A stretch of DNA of 64,000 nt from Mycolicibacterium canariasense (GTDB lineage Bacteria; Actinomycetota; Actinomycetes; Mycobacteriales; Mycobacteriaceae). The translations under genes and the position numbers were made by a program. Below, one piece after another: positions 42,373 through 50,998 of the stretch. Position 1 is the first letter of the stretch. Every line of letters begins with the position of its first letter. The notes under the pieces were generated by a model. It did not search any database and was not told the DNA's origin. It saw only the letters and a list, made by a program, of their open reading frames with translations. The stretch spans positions 218,782 through 282,781 of the forward strand of contig NZ_LQOL01000081.1 of NCBI RefSeq assembly GCF_002101555.1, read 5' to 3'.

Positions 42373-43590
42373 TCAGCCCAGCGCCCGGTCCAGATCGGCG
42401 ATCAGGTCCTCGGTGCCTTCCAGGCCGACGGAGATGCGCACCACGCCGTCGCCCAGTCCGATCGCGGCCCGGCCCTCCGGGCCCATCGCGCGGTGCGTGG
42501 TGGTGGCCGGGTGCGTGATCAGCGATTTGGCGTCACCGAGGTTGTTGGAGATGTCGATGACCGCCAACTTGTCCAGGACCTCGAAGGCCCGCTCCTTGCC
42601 GCCGTCGACGTCGAAGGTGACCACGGTGCCACCGCCGCGCATCTGCCGCTTGGCCAGGTCGAACTGCGGATGGGATTCCAGGAACGGGTATTTCACCCAG
42701 TTCACGCCCTTGTGCCCCTCCAGGAACTCGGCCACCCGCTGCGCGGACCGGTTCGCGTAGTCCACCCGGACCGCCAGTGTCTCAAGGCCTTTGAGCAGCG
42801 TCCAGGCGTTGAACGCGCTGATCGCCGGGCCGGTGTGGCGCATCAGCTTCTGCACCGGGCCGTCGATGTACTCCTTGTCGCCCAGGATGGCCCCGCCCAG
42901 CACCCGGCCCTGGCCGTCGATGTGCTTGGTGCCCGAATACACCACCACGTCGGCGCCCAGCGGCAGGCCCTGCTGCAGCAGCGGGGTGGCGAACACGTTG
43001 TCCAGCACCACCTTCGCGCCGGCGGCATGCGCCAGCTCGGAGACGGCGGCGATGTCGACCAGCGACTGCATCGGGTTGGACGGGGTCTCGAAGAACACGG
43101 CCTGGGTGGGTTTCGACAGTGCCTGCTCCCACTGCGACAGGTCGTCGCCGTCGACGAAGACGGTCTCCACACCCCAGCGCGGCAGGATCTCGTTGCACAC
43201 CACGAAGCACGAGCCGAACAGGCTGCGGGCGGCAACCAGCCGGTCCCCCGCGCCGAGCAGCGCACCCAGCGCGGTGAACACCGCCGCCATGCCGGTGGCG
43301 GTGGCGAACGCCGCGGGGGCGTCCTCGATGAGCCGCAGCCGCTCCTCGAACATCGAGATGGTCGGGTTGCCGTAGCGCGAGTACACGTACCGGTCGATCT
43401 CGCCGGTGAACGCCCTCTCGGCATCGGCGGCCGACTCGTAGACGTAGCCCGAGGTCAGGTACAGCGCCTCGGCGGTCTCCTCGAAACCGGAGCGCAACAG
43501 CCCGCCGCGCACCCCGATGGTGGCCTGGCTGACCCCGTCCGGCAGCGGGGCCGGGACCCGGACGGATGGCACGGATGGCACTTCACTCAT
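42373..43590 (-). CDS. metZ: O-succinylhomoserine sulfhydrylase MetZ
   Basis: Makes homocysteine from O-succinylhomoserine and sulfide; Cys/Met-metabolism PLP enzyme of fold type I, 405 residues. PLP Lys222 in VVVYSGTKHIDGQG; tetramer contact motif DRYVYSRYGNPT; FETPSNPMQ and VVLDNVFATPLLQQGL are family signatures. The start ATG 43590 is 8 bp after the rhodanese gene; longer readings cross that gene. The rhodanese-metZ order is the same as Rv0390-metZ in M. tuberculosis and suggests a sulfur-transfer link. Confidence 0.94.
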   Translation of the reverse strand: MSEVPSVPSVRVPAPLPDGVSQATIGVRGGLLRSGFEETAEALYLTSGYVYESAADAERAFTGEIDRYVYSRYGNPTISMFEERLRLIEDAPAAFATATGMAAVFTALGALLGAGDRLVAARSLFGSCFVVCNEILPRWGVETVFVDGDDLSQWEQALSKPTQAVFFETPSNPMQSLVDIAAVSELAHAAGAKVVLDNVFATPLLQQGLPLGADVVVYSGTKHIDGQGRVLGGAILGDKEYIDGPVQKLMRHTGPAISAFNAWTLLKGLETLAVRVDYANRSAQRVAEFLEGHKGVNWVKYPFLESHPQFDLAKRQMRGGGTVVTFDVDGGKERAFEVLDKLAVIDISNNLGDAKSLITHPATTTHRAMGPEGRAAIGLGDGVVRISVGLEGTEDLIADLDRALG

Positions 43591-43598
43591 ATGAGTCC

Positions 43599-44030
43599 CT
43601 AACTCTGTTTCCAGGCAAGTCCGACCGCTTTCCAGCCCGTGCCACCGCGGTGGCCGTTCTCGTCGAGGTTGCCCTCGAATCCGTCGAGCACGTTGTAGGA
43701 CGGTCCGATACCGGCCTCGGTGGCCGCGATGGCCGCGCCGATCGAGCGGTTCCCGGACCGGCACAGGAAGATCACCGGCCGTTCGCCGGGAACGACGCCG
43801 GCCTCGGTGAGGTTCTCGACGAATGCGTCGTTGTGGGTGCCGTCGGTCCGGTTCCACTCGACGTACACCACGTCCCGCCGCAACTCGGTCAGGTCGGGCA
43901 CCCCGACGAACCGCCATTCGGCCTCGGTGCGACAGTCGACCAGGACGGCGCTGGGATCCTCGACGAGGAGTTCCCACGCTTGCTGCGGCGTGATGTCTCC
44001 GGCGTAGCGCTGGCCTTCTGGTGTGGACAC
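43599..44030 (-). CDS. Rhodanese-domain sulfurtransferase (Rv0390-like)
   Basis: A 143-residue single-domain rhodanese. The active-site loop is LCRSGNRSIGAA with catalytic Cys90; VLVDCRTEAEWRFVGVP is the first conserved block. It sits directly before metZ in mycobacteria and may supply or sense reduced sulfur for homocysteine formation. A start farther upstream is possible but this ATG gives the normal length. Confidence 0.88.
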   Translation of the reverse strand: MSTPEGQRYAGDITPQQAWELLVEDPSAVLVDCRTEAEWRFVGVPDLTELRRDVVYVEWNRTDGTHNDAFVENLTEAGVVPGERPVIFLCRSGNRSIGAAIAATEAGIGPSYNVLDGFEGNLDENGHRGGTGWKAVGLAWKQS

Positions 44031-44082
44031 GTCTCATACCGTAGTAGCGGCGGCTGTGCGACGGTGCGAAGGGTTGGCCGGA

Positions 44083-44520
44083 TCAGGCCGGTCCGGCCGA
44101 GCACACCTTCCAGGTGCCGTCCTCCTTGACGAACGACAGATCGGCGCCCACCTTGGTGTCCTCGTCGTTCTTGAAGTGGTAGGTCACCTTGGCGGTGGCG
44201 TGATCGCCGTCCACCACCACGTTGCCGACACCGTCGACATACCGTTCCCCGCGCTTGGCCGCCGAATCGCGTTGCCTGGCAAGGACCTCGTCCTGGGTGC
44301 CGTGTTGGCCGGCGCAGGTGTAGGTGAGGAAGTCCTGATAGTTCTGCCGCTGCAGCGCGTCGTTCTGGCCGGACACGGCGCGGCCGATGAGTTCCGGGTC
44401 GCCACCGCCGCTGTTGCGGTTGAACACAAAAATCGCGGTGATCACAATGACGATGATGACCAGGGCACCCAGGAACGGCGCGGGGGTCGGCCGGTCGGCG
44501 GGCGCGTCCTGATCGGTCAC
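44083..44520 (-). CDS. Membrane-anchored DUF4878/lumazine-binding-like protein
   Basis: A 145-residue protein with a Pro-rich cytosolic lead, one transmembrane anchor (about 18-34, GALVIIVIVITAIFVFN) and an extracytoplasmic alpha+beta domain with two cysteines (YTCAGQ; WKVCSAG), resembling the NTF2/DUF4878 group of mycobacterial surface proteins. Function unknown. GTG start overlaps purT by 4 bp. Fifty-two bp separate it from the rhodanese gene. Confidence 0.72.
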   Translation of the reverse strand: MTDQDAPADRPTPAPFLGALVIIVIVITAIFVFNRNSGGGDPELIGRAVSGQNDALQRQNYQDFLTYTCAGQHGTQDEVLARQRDSAAKRGERYVDGVGNVVVDGDHATAKVTYHFKNDEDTKVGADLSFVKEDGTWKVCSAGPA

Positions 44521-45752
44521 GACTGCCAGAGCTTACGCAGCACCACCGAGGTGCGCTGCGCACGGTCCCTGGCCACGGTGACGTCGGGCGCCGTCGCCAG
44601 GGTGGCACCCAGCCGGTACCGGCCGTCGGACTCGTCGAGCCGGTCGAACAGGCGGACATCGCTCTCGGCGACCTCCAGCGCCTCGGAGAGCACCGTCAGT
44701 ACATCCGGCACGCTCACCGGTTCGGTGCGCGTCTCGGCGCTGCCGTAGGACACCTCGGCCGCGCCGGGCGAGACCATGATGGTGTCCACCGACAGCCCCA
44801 GCACGGCCCGGGCGTGCAGTTCGAACTGGGACAGCCGCTGGCTGCGCACGGTGACCAGGCCGGCGTCGTCGGGGCGGGGCCGTACCGTGGAGAAGTACAC
44901 CTCGTCACCCCGGACCAGCAGTTCCACCGCGAAGATGCCGCGCCCGCCCAGCGAGTTGACGATGCGGGCGGCGATCGACTTGGCCGCGTCGAGCGCGGCC
45001 GGCGACAGCCGGTGCGGCTGCCAGGTGGCCAGGGTGCCGTCCTCGGCGGCGCGGTGCCCGATGGCCTCGCAGAAATGCACCACTGGACCGGTCGGCCCGG
45101 CGGTGCGCACGGTCAGCAGCGTCACCTCGTCGTCGACGTCGACGACGGTCTCGGCCATCACCCGGGTGTGGGTGATGCGCCCGGCGGCCACCGCACGGTT
45201 CCAGGCCGGTTCGACGTCCTCGGCCCGCAGCAGCACCGAGACGCCGTCGCCGGGCGCACCCTCGACCGGGGTGACGGTCAGTGGGAACCCGGCGTGCTCG
45301 GCGATCGTGGCCAATTCCGCGGCCGACCCGGCGAACCAGAACGGGGCGGTGGGCAGGCCAAGCTCGTCGGCGGCCAGCCGGCGCAGGCCCTCGCGATCGA
45401 GGCTGAGCCGGGTGGCGTGCGGTGTCGGGAAGACCTCGATGCGTTCGCTCAGCCCGGTCAGCACATCGGTGGCGACCACACCGGATTCGACGACCACGAA
45501 ATGGGGCTGCTCCTTGTCGATCACCGCGGTCAGCGCCTCGGGATCGTTCATCTTGACCACGACCGCGCGGTCGGCGACCTGGTGCGCGGGGGCGTCGGCG
45601 TACCGGTCCACCGCGACCACGACGGCACCCAGCCGTTGAAAGGCCAGCGTCAGTTCACGACTCATCTCACCGGAGCCGAGCAGCATCACGACGGGCGCGG
45701 CAATGTTGCGCATACCGTCCGCGCCGGTCGGGTCCTTCGCGTCCTCAGTCAT
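44517..45752 (-). CDS. purT: Formate-dependent GAR transformylase PurT
   Basis: ATP-grasp enzyme using formate to make formyl-GAR in purine synthesis; 411 residues from ATG 45752. N-terminal preATP fold VVMLLGSGEMSRELTLAFQR, VVAVDRYADAPAHQVAD; ATP-grasp region with EGAPGDGVSVLL, FAVELLVRGDEVYFSTVRPR and DDAGLVT. It lies near the rhodanese and metZ genes as Rv0389 does in M. tuberculosis. It follows the UBP-finger gene by 23 bp. A start 60 bp upstream is in frame but would overlap that gene. Confidence 0.92.
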   Translation of the reverse strand: MTEDAKDPTGADGMRNIAAPVVMLLGSGEMSRELTLAFQRLGAVVVAVDRYADAPAHQVADRAVVVKMNDPEALTAVIDKEQPHFVVVESGVVATDVLTGLSERIEVFPTPHATRLSLDREGLRRLAADELGLPTAPFWFAGSAAELATIAEHAGFPLTVTPVEGAPGDGVSVLLRAEDVEPAWNRAVAAGRITHTRVMAETVVDVDDEVTLLTVRTAGPTGPVVHFCEAIGHRAAEDGTLATWQPHRLSPAALDAAKSIAARIVNSLGGRGIFAVELLVRGDEVYFSTVRPRPDDAGLVTVRSQRLSQFELHARAVLGLSVDTIMVSPGAAEVSYGSAETRTEPVSVPDVLTVLSEALEVAESDVRLFDRLDESDGRYRLGATLATAPDVTVARDRAQRTSVVLRKLWQS

Positions 45753-45775
45753 CGCCAACCCAGCCTGCCAGATCG

Positions 45776-46105
45776 TCAGCCCAACCGGATGTCGACGTAA
45801 CACCACCGCCACGATTCACCGGGCTCGGCCGAGCGCATCACCGCATGGCCGGTCTGCCTGAAGTGCGCCGACGCGTGCTGGTGCGGGCTGGAATCGCAGC
45901 ATCCGACGTGCCCACAGGTGAGGCACATCCGAAGGTGCGCCCAGGCGTTCTCGCCGTCTGCCTCGCACTCCTGGCAGCGCCCCGGCGTCAGCGGTTCGGG
46001 TTCGACGATGTCCACCGCGGCCTGGAGGTGTTCGCAGGTTGCCGGGGCCGACGGTGCCGAGGCCCCGGCGGCTCCGGATTCGCGCCGGCGTGATCTCCTC
46101 AGCAT
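45776..46105 (-). CDS. UBP-type zinc-finger protein
   Basis: A 109-residue protein made almost wholly of a ubiquitin-specific-protease-type zinc finger: Cys24, GRCQECEADG (Cys44, Cys47), RMCLTCGHVGCCDSSPHQHA (Cys61, Cys64, Cys69/70, His75/77), HFRQTGHAVM (His81, His87). The bacterial ligand is unknown, since bacteria lack ubiquitin. In other bacteria this domain is often fused to the C-terminus of CPA1 Na+/H+ antiporters; here the antiporter gene is the divergent neighbour, 45 bp away. Confidence 0.84.
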   Translation of the reverse strand: MLRRSRRRESGAAGASAPSAPATCEHLQAAVDIVEPEPLTPGRCQECEADGENAWAHLRMCLTCGHVGCCDSSPHQHASAHFRQTGHAVMRSAEPGESWRWCYVDIRLG

Positions 46106-46150
46106 ATTGATCAAGGATACGGACGGACGATCAAAGAGGAGACAACCGCT

Positions 46151-47746
46151 ATGGGGGGCACACTGCTCGCGGTGCTGGCGGCCGCGGTGCTGCTGGCGGG
46201 GGTCAGCCGTCGTTTGGACGTCTCGGCACCGCTGGCCCTGGTGGTGGTCGGGCTGGCCGCGAGCGCGATCCCGGGATTCGGCGCGGTGGAGCTGGACCCG
46301 GAACTGGTGCTCAATGTCATCCTGCCGCCGCTGTTGTGGTCGGCGGGCTTGGAGAGCAGTTATGTCACCATGCGCCAGCACATCCGCCCGATCGGGTTGC
46401 TGGCGGTGGGCCTGCCACTGGCGACGACGCTGGCCGTCGGGTTCGTCGCGTTCCACACGGTGCCCGAGTTGACGGTCGCGGCGGCGCTGACGCTGGGCGC
46501 CATCGTGGCCCCGCCGGATGCGGTGTCGGCCACGGCCGTCGGCCGCCGGCTCGGGCTGCCGCGCCAGATCATGACGCTGCTGGGCGGCGAGAGCCTGCTC
46601 AACGACGCCACCGCGCTGACCGCCTACAAGGTGGCGCTGGCGGCGGCGATCGGCGCGTCGGCGTCGTGGCGCACCGGGTTGGCCACCTTCGGGTTGGCGG
46701 TGGCCGGCGGCCTGGTGGTCGGCCTGGCGGTCGGCTGGTTGATCACCTTCATCCGGTACCGGCTGGACGACCCGCTGGTGGAGAGTGCCATCGGGCTGAT
46801 CGCCCCGTTCGTGATCTACCTGATCGCCGAGGAGATCCACGGCTCCGGGGTGCTGGCGGTGGTGGTGGCCGCCCTGATCCTGGGCCAGCATTCGACCCGG
46901 GCCGGCTATGCCACCCGGCTGCAGGACGACGCGGTGTGGAAGGCGTTGCAGCTCATCCTGGAATCCTTCGCCTTCCTGATGATCGGCCTGCAACTGCCGG
47001 AGGTGGTGCACGAGCTGACCGGCATCCCGTTCCTGACCATCGCGGTGTCGTCGGTGGCGGTGCTGGCGACGGTGATCGTGGTGCGCATCGTGTGGGTGTT
47101 CGTGTTCGCCTACACCCCGCGGCTGTTGATCAAACGGGTCAGGGAGAACGAGCCGCGGCCGGGTCCGGCGGAGGTCTTCGTGCTGGCATGGGCCGGCATG
47201 CGCGGCGTGGTGTCACTGGCGGCGGCGTTCGGTGTCCCGCTGACCACGCTCAGCGGCGACGCGTTCCCGGGTCGTCCGCAACTGGTGTTCCTGACCTTCG
47301 TGGTGGTGGTCGGCACCCTGCTGCTGCACGGCCTGACCCTGCCGTGGGTGATCCGGCGCTTCTGCGTGCGCGGTGACGATGCCCAGCAGGACGCGCTCGC
47401 CGAGGCCGCCGCCCAGGACAAGGCCGCCCGCGCCGCGGCCGAGCGGCTCGACCAACTCCTGGAGGAACAGCGTGCCAGTGGCACGGCCCTGCGCGACGGC
47501 GCCGCGGCGGTGCTGCAGAAATGGAACACCGCCCGGCGCAATGCGGCGTGGGAGCGCCTGGGCCGCAGCGAGGATGAGCTCGGCGAGAGCCCGGCCTCGG
47601 CCTTCCGCCGGCTGCGGTTGGAGATGCTGGCCGCCGAACGCGCGACGTTCATCGCCGAGCGCGACGCCGGCAACATCGACGACGAGGTGCTGCGGTCGGT
47701 GCTGCGCGGCCTGGACCTGGAAGAGGCCACCCTCAATCGGCGCTAG
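46151..47746 (+). CDS. CPA1-family Na+/H+ antiporter
   Basis: A 531-residue monovalent cation/proton antiporter: about 12 hydrophobic segments to residue 405, then a ~125-residue charged, helical, Ala/Glu/Arg-rich cytosolic tail. Family motifs: TLGAIVAPPDAVSATAVG (ion-binding Asp), LLGGESLLNDATALTAYK, and AWAGMRGVVSLAAAFGVPL. The tail is likely coiled-coil and regulatory. Divergent from the UBP zinc-finger gene; its end overlaps the convergent marR gene by 14 bp. Confidence 0.89.
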   Translation: MGGTLLAVLAAAVLLAGVSRRLDVSAPLALVVVGLAASAIPGFGAVELDPELVLNVILPPLLWSAGLESSYVTMRQHIRPIGLLAVGLPLATTLAVGFVAFHTVPELTVAAALTLGAIVAPPDAVSATAVGRRLGLPRQIMTLLGGESLLNDATALTAYKVALAAAIGASASWRTGLATFGLAVAGGLVVGLAVGWLITFIRYRLDDPLVESAIGLIAPFVIYLIAEEIHGSGVLAVVVAALILGQHSTRAGYATRLQDDAVWKALQLILESFAFLMIGLQLPEVVHELTGIPFLTIAVSSVAVLATVIVVRIVWVFVFAYTPRLLIKRVRENEPRPGPAEVFVLAWAGMRGVVSLAAAFGVPLTTLSGDAFPGRPQLVFLTFVVVVGTLLLHGLTLPWVIRRFCVRGDDAQQDALAEAAAQDKAARAAAERLDQLLEEQRASGTALRDGAAAVLQKWNTARRNAAWERLGRSEDELGESPASAFRRLRLEMLAAERATFIAERDAGNIDDEVLRSVLRGLDLEEATLNRR

Positions 47747-48203
47747 CCCGGAACTGCTGCATGGCGCCGGTGAGCGCTGCGAAAACCCGGTGCGCCGCTT
47801 CGAGATCCGCGTCGGGTAGCCCGGCCAGCGCCGCCCCGGTGAGCCGGGCCAGCGGTGTGAAGAACGTCCTGGCCACCTCGAGTCCGTGGTCGTCGTAGCG
47901 CAGGATGACCTTGCGGCGATCGGCCGGATCGGCGTCGCGGCGCAGATGCCCGGAGGCGATCATCCGCTCCACCAGGTAGGTGATGGCCGCCCCGGAGGTG
48001 CCCAGCAGCTTGCGCAGCTCGCCCGCGGTCAGCGGGGTCCCGGCGGACTCGGCGACCATCACGTGCAGCAACGCCTGAAAGTCGTTGGTGCCCAGATTGT
48101 TCCGCCCGGCGAATGTGCGCCCGATCTGGTCGGACTCCGCCGTCAGCGCGCGCACATCGGCGGCGATCTGCGCCTCCAGGGCGGGCCGGTCGGCTGAGGA
48201 CAT
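47733..48203 (-). CDS. MarR-family regulator of the MMPL operon
   Basis: A 156-residue winged-helix regulator: DFQALLHVMVAESAGTPLTA, GELRKLLGTSGAAITYLVER and the wing HLRRDADPADRRKVILRYDD (the DxRxx motif of MarR proteins). Divergent from the MMPL transporter gene, with 50 bp between starts containing an AT-rich palindrome, so it probably represses the transporter operon and is released by a hydrophobic ligand. Confidence 0.87.
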   Translation of the reverse strand: MSSADRPALEAQIAADVRALTAESDQIGRTFAGRNNLGTNDFQALLHVMVAESAGTPLTAGELRKLLGTSGAAITYLVERMIASGHLRRDADPADRRKVILRYDDHGLEVARTFFTPLARLTGAALAGLPDADLEAAHRVFAALTGAMQQFRASAD

Positions 48204-48217
48204 GTCGGCATCCTACA

Positions 48218-48240
48218 GTTGATTAAAGTTTAAGTATCTG
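48218..48240. promoter_or_regulatory. AT-rich palindrome, candidate MarR operator
   Basis: The 11-bp palindrome TTAAAGTTTAA (48223-48233) is the centre of an AT-rich stretch in a 50-bp intergenic region between marR and the MMPL gene. MarR proteins normally bind such sites. It is the only AT-rich run in several kilobases. Confidence 0.6.
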
Positions 48241-48253
48241 AAATATTTGCCGC

Positions 48254-50236
48254 ATGTCCCGACGTATCTCCTGGGCGCTGGCCGTGGTCGTCGTGCTGAT
48301 ATCCGGGGCGCTGCTGGCGCTGCTGGGGTCCGACGATTCCGGGTCGCAATCACCGGTGTCGGTCCCGTCGTCGGCCGAATCGGCTCGCGCCGACGCGCTG
48401 CGCGCCGATTTCCCCGGCGGCGAACAGGTTCCGGCCGTCATCGTGGTGACCCGAACAGACGGCGGCCGGTTGACGCAGGCCGACATCGCCGCCGCCGGTC
48501 CCGGGGCACGCGTGTCCGCGGACGGGGCGGCGGCGGTTGCGGTGGCCCCGTTGCCGGCAGATCTGTCCGGATTCGCGCTCGACGACGCCGTGCGTGACCT
48601 GCGCACCGCGGTGACCGCAAAACTGCCCGACGGGGTGCGCGCCCAGGTCACCGGCGGGCCGGCCTTCGGCGCCGATATCGCCAATTCCTTTGCCGGAGCG
48701 AACATCACGCTGCTGGCGGTGACGGCGACGGTGGTGGCACTGCTGCTCATCCTGACCTACCGCTCCCCCGTGCTGTGGCTGGTGCCGCTGCTGGTCATCG
48801 CGTTCGCCGACCGGGTGGGCAGCGTGCTCGGCACGGCGGTGGCATCCGGGTTCGGGCTGAGCCCGGACGGATCGACGGGCGGGATCACCAGCGTGTTGGT
48901 GTTCGGTGCGGGCACGAACTATGCGCTGCTGATAATTTCGCGTTACCGCGAGGAACTGCACGTGCGCGCCGACCACCACGACGCCCTGCGGGTGGCGCTG
49001 CGCGCATCCGCTCCCGCCATCCTGGCCAGCAATGCCACCGTGGTGTTGGCCCTGCTGATGCTGGTGTTCGCATCGGCGCCGAGCAACCGCAGCCTGGGCG
49101 TGCAATCGGCATCCGGCCTGGTGGTGGCCGCGGTGTTCGTGCTGCTGGTGCTGCCGCCGCTGCTCGGCGGATGCGGCCGGCGGTTGTTCTGGCCGTTCAT
49201 CCCGCAGGCCGGGGTGGCGGCCGAACCGCTCACCGAGAGCGGATTCTGGCACCGGATCGCCGCGAGCGTGGCCCGCAGGCCCGCCGTGGTCGCGACGACG
49301 GCCCTGGCCGGCCTGGCGGTGTGCTGCGCAGGGCTGTTCGCCACGCCCGTCGGGTTGTCGCAGACCGAGCAGTTCCGGGTGCAGGCCGAGTCGGTGGCCG
49401 GTTATCGGACACTGGCCGCCCACTTCCCCAGCGGGCTCACCGATCCGGCGCGGGTCATCGCCTCGACCGCGTCCGCCGAGGCGATGCAGCGGGCCATCAC
49501 CGACACGCCCGGCGTGACGTCGGCCGACCCGACGGGCCGGGCGCCGACCGGGCTGACGCAGTGGTCGGTGGTGCTCGACGCCGAGCCGGCATCGAAGGAG
49601 GCGTTCACCATCGTTGACGCCCTTCGCGATTCGGTGCATCGGGTGGACGGCGCCGCGGTGGTGGGTGGCTCGGATGCGCAGGCCCGCGACGCCGCCGCGG
49701 CCGCCCAACGGGACCGGCTGGTGGTGATCCCGGCGATCCTCGGCGTCGTGCTGGCGGTGCTGTTCGTGCTGCTGCGTTCGGCGCTCGCCCCGCCGCTGCT
49801 GGTCGCGGTGACGGTGCTCAGCGCGCTGGCAGCCCTCGGCCTGGGCGGCTGGGCCGGCGTGCACCTGTTCGGCTTTCCCGCACTGGACAACGCCACCCCG
49901 CTGTTCGCGTTCCTGTTCCTGGTGGCCCTCGGTGTCGACTACACGATCTTCCTGGTGACCCGGGCCCGTGAGGAGACGCCGGCGTTCGGGAACCGGGCCG
50001 GCATCGTCCGGGCGGTATCGGCCACCGGGGCGGTGATCACCAGCGCGGGCATCGTGCTGGCGGCGGTGTTCTGCGTGCTCGGGGTGCTGCCCCTGATCGT
50101 GCTGACCCAGCTGGGCATCATCGTCGGTCTCGGCATCCTGTTGGACACCTTCGTGGTGCGCACGGTGATCATCCCCGCCCTGTTCACCCTGATCGGCCCG
50201 CGCATCTGGTGGCCCGGGTTGCACGCCGACCGATAG
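48254..50236 (+). CDS. MMPL/RND-family membrane transporter
   Basis: A 660-residue transporter with two homologous halves, each with one leading helix, an extracytoplasmic domain and a bundle of about five helices. Family motifs: VFGAGTNYALLIISRYREEL in half 1 and FLFLVALGVDYTIFLVTRAR in half 2, the GxxxDY-type proton-relay helices (first half has Asn-Tyr where Asp-Tyr is usual). Smaller than the MmpL lipid exporters (~900-1000 aa), closer to the actinobacterial ActII-3 drug/lipid group. First gene of a five-gene run controlled by the divergent marR. Confidence 0.87.
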   Translation: MSRRISWALAVVVVLISGALLALLGSDDSGSQSPVSVPSSAESARADALRADFPGGEQVPAVIVVTRTDGGRLTQADIAAAGPGARVSADGAAAVAVAPLPADLSGFALDDAVRDLRTAVTAKLPDGVRAQVTGGPAFGADIANSFAGANITLLAVTATVVALLLILTYRSPVLWLVPLLVIAFADRVGSVLGTAVASGFGLSPDGSTGGITSVLVFGAGTNYALLIISRYREELHVRADHHDALRVALRASAPAILASNATVVLALLMLVFASAPSNRSLGVQSASGLVVAAVFVLLVLPPLLGGCGRRLFWPFIPQAGVAAEPLTESGFWHRIAASVARRPAVVATTALAGLAVCCAGLFATPVGLSQTEQFRVQAESVAGYRTLAAHFPSGLTDPARVIASTASAEAMQRAITDTPGVTSADPTGRAPTGLTQWSVVLDAEPASKEAFTIVDALRDSVHRVDGAAVVGGSDAQARDAAAAAQRDRLVVIPAILGVVLAVLFVLLRSALAPPLLVAVTVLSALAALGLGGWAGVHLFGFPALDNATPLFAFLFLVALGVDYTIFLVTRAREETPAFGNRAGIVRAVSATGAVITSAGIVLAAVFCVLGVLPLIVLTQLGIIVGLGILLDTFVVRTVIIPALFTLIGPRIWWPGLHADR

Positions 50237-50245
50237 CGTGGCCAC

Positions 50246-50998
50246 ATGACGACGGGCGTGTTGTGCGCGATACCCGACGAGCTCGGCAGTTTCGTCGAGC
50301 TCATGCCCGATGCCACGCAGACCACGGTGGCGCAGTGGTCGTTCACCGCCGGCCACATCGACGGGCACCACGTGGTGGTCACCGAATCCGGGATGGGCAA
50401 GGTGAATGCGGCCACGGCCACCACGCTGTTGGTCGCCAAGTTCGGCTGCGACGCCGTCATCTTCAGCGGCGTCGCCGGCGGACTCGACCCGGACCTGGCG
50501 ATCGGGGACATCGTCGTCGCCGACCGGATCGTGGCCAACGACTCCGGAATCATCGAGAACGAGCGGCTTTCGCTGTACCAGCCGGGGCACGTGCGGTTCT
50601 TCAACCCGACCGACGAACTGGGCTTCGACACGGACGGCGAGCTGCTCGCCCGGGTGCGGCGCAAGCTGTCGGCGGTCATGCTGCCGATTCTCGACGCCGA
50701 GGCAGGCGGTCAGGACCGGCCACCGCGGATCAGCTACGGCACCATCCTCTCCGGTGACGCGTACCTGCACTGCGCCGTCACCCGCGAGCGGCTGCACCGG
50801 GAGCTCGGCGGGTCGGCCGTCGAGATGGAGGGCGCGGCGGTGGCTCAGGTCTGCGCCGCACTCGGCGTGCCCTGGCTGGTGATCCGGGCGCTGTCCGATC
50901 TCGCCGGGCATGACCCCGACATCGACTTCACCCTGTACACCACGCAGGTGGCGCACGCCGCGGTGCACATCGTGCACTCGCTGCTACCGGTCATCTGA
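50246..50998 (+). CDS. mtn: 5'-methylthioadenosine/S-adenosylhomocysteine nucleosidase
   Basis: Hydrolyses MTA or SAH to adenine and the thioribose; 250 residues of the PNP/MTAN fold. Glu12 in AIPDELGSF, SGMGKVNAATA, FSGVAGGLDPDLAIGDIVVA, AVEMEGAAVAQVC (substrate-binding Met-Glu) and RALSDLAG (catalytic Asp) are all in place. It lies 9 bp after the MMPL gene and shares one base with the hydrolase gene. Its place in a P450/transport operon is unusual and hints at a SAM-using step elsewhere in the pathway. Confidence 0.9.
   Translation: MTTGVLCAIPDELGSFVELMPDATQTTVAQWSFTAGHIDGHHVVVTESGMGKVNAATATTLLVAKFGCDAVIFSGVAGGLDPDLAIGDIVVADRIVANDSGIIENERLSLYQPGHVRFFNPTDELGFDTDGELLARVRRKLSAVMLPILDAEAGGQDRPPRISYGTILSGDAYLHCAVTRERLHRELGGSAVEMEGAAVAQVCAALGVPWLVIRALSDLAGHDPDIDFTLYTTQVAHAAVHIVHSLLPVI

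Noticed and set aside
40555..43602. Very long open frame (about 1015 codons) on the plus strand
   Set aside because: It is antisense to lysR-adjacent xylB, the hypothetical gene and metZ, which have clear family motifs. Its product is low-complexity Arg/Gly/His/Gln, the usual shadow in very GC-rich DNA.
48350..50977. Long minus-strand open frame of about 875 codons opposite the MMPL and nucleosidase genes
   Set aside because: His/Gln/Arg-rich composition without motifs; the plus strand encodes well-recognised proteins over the whole span.
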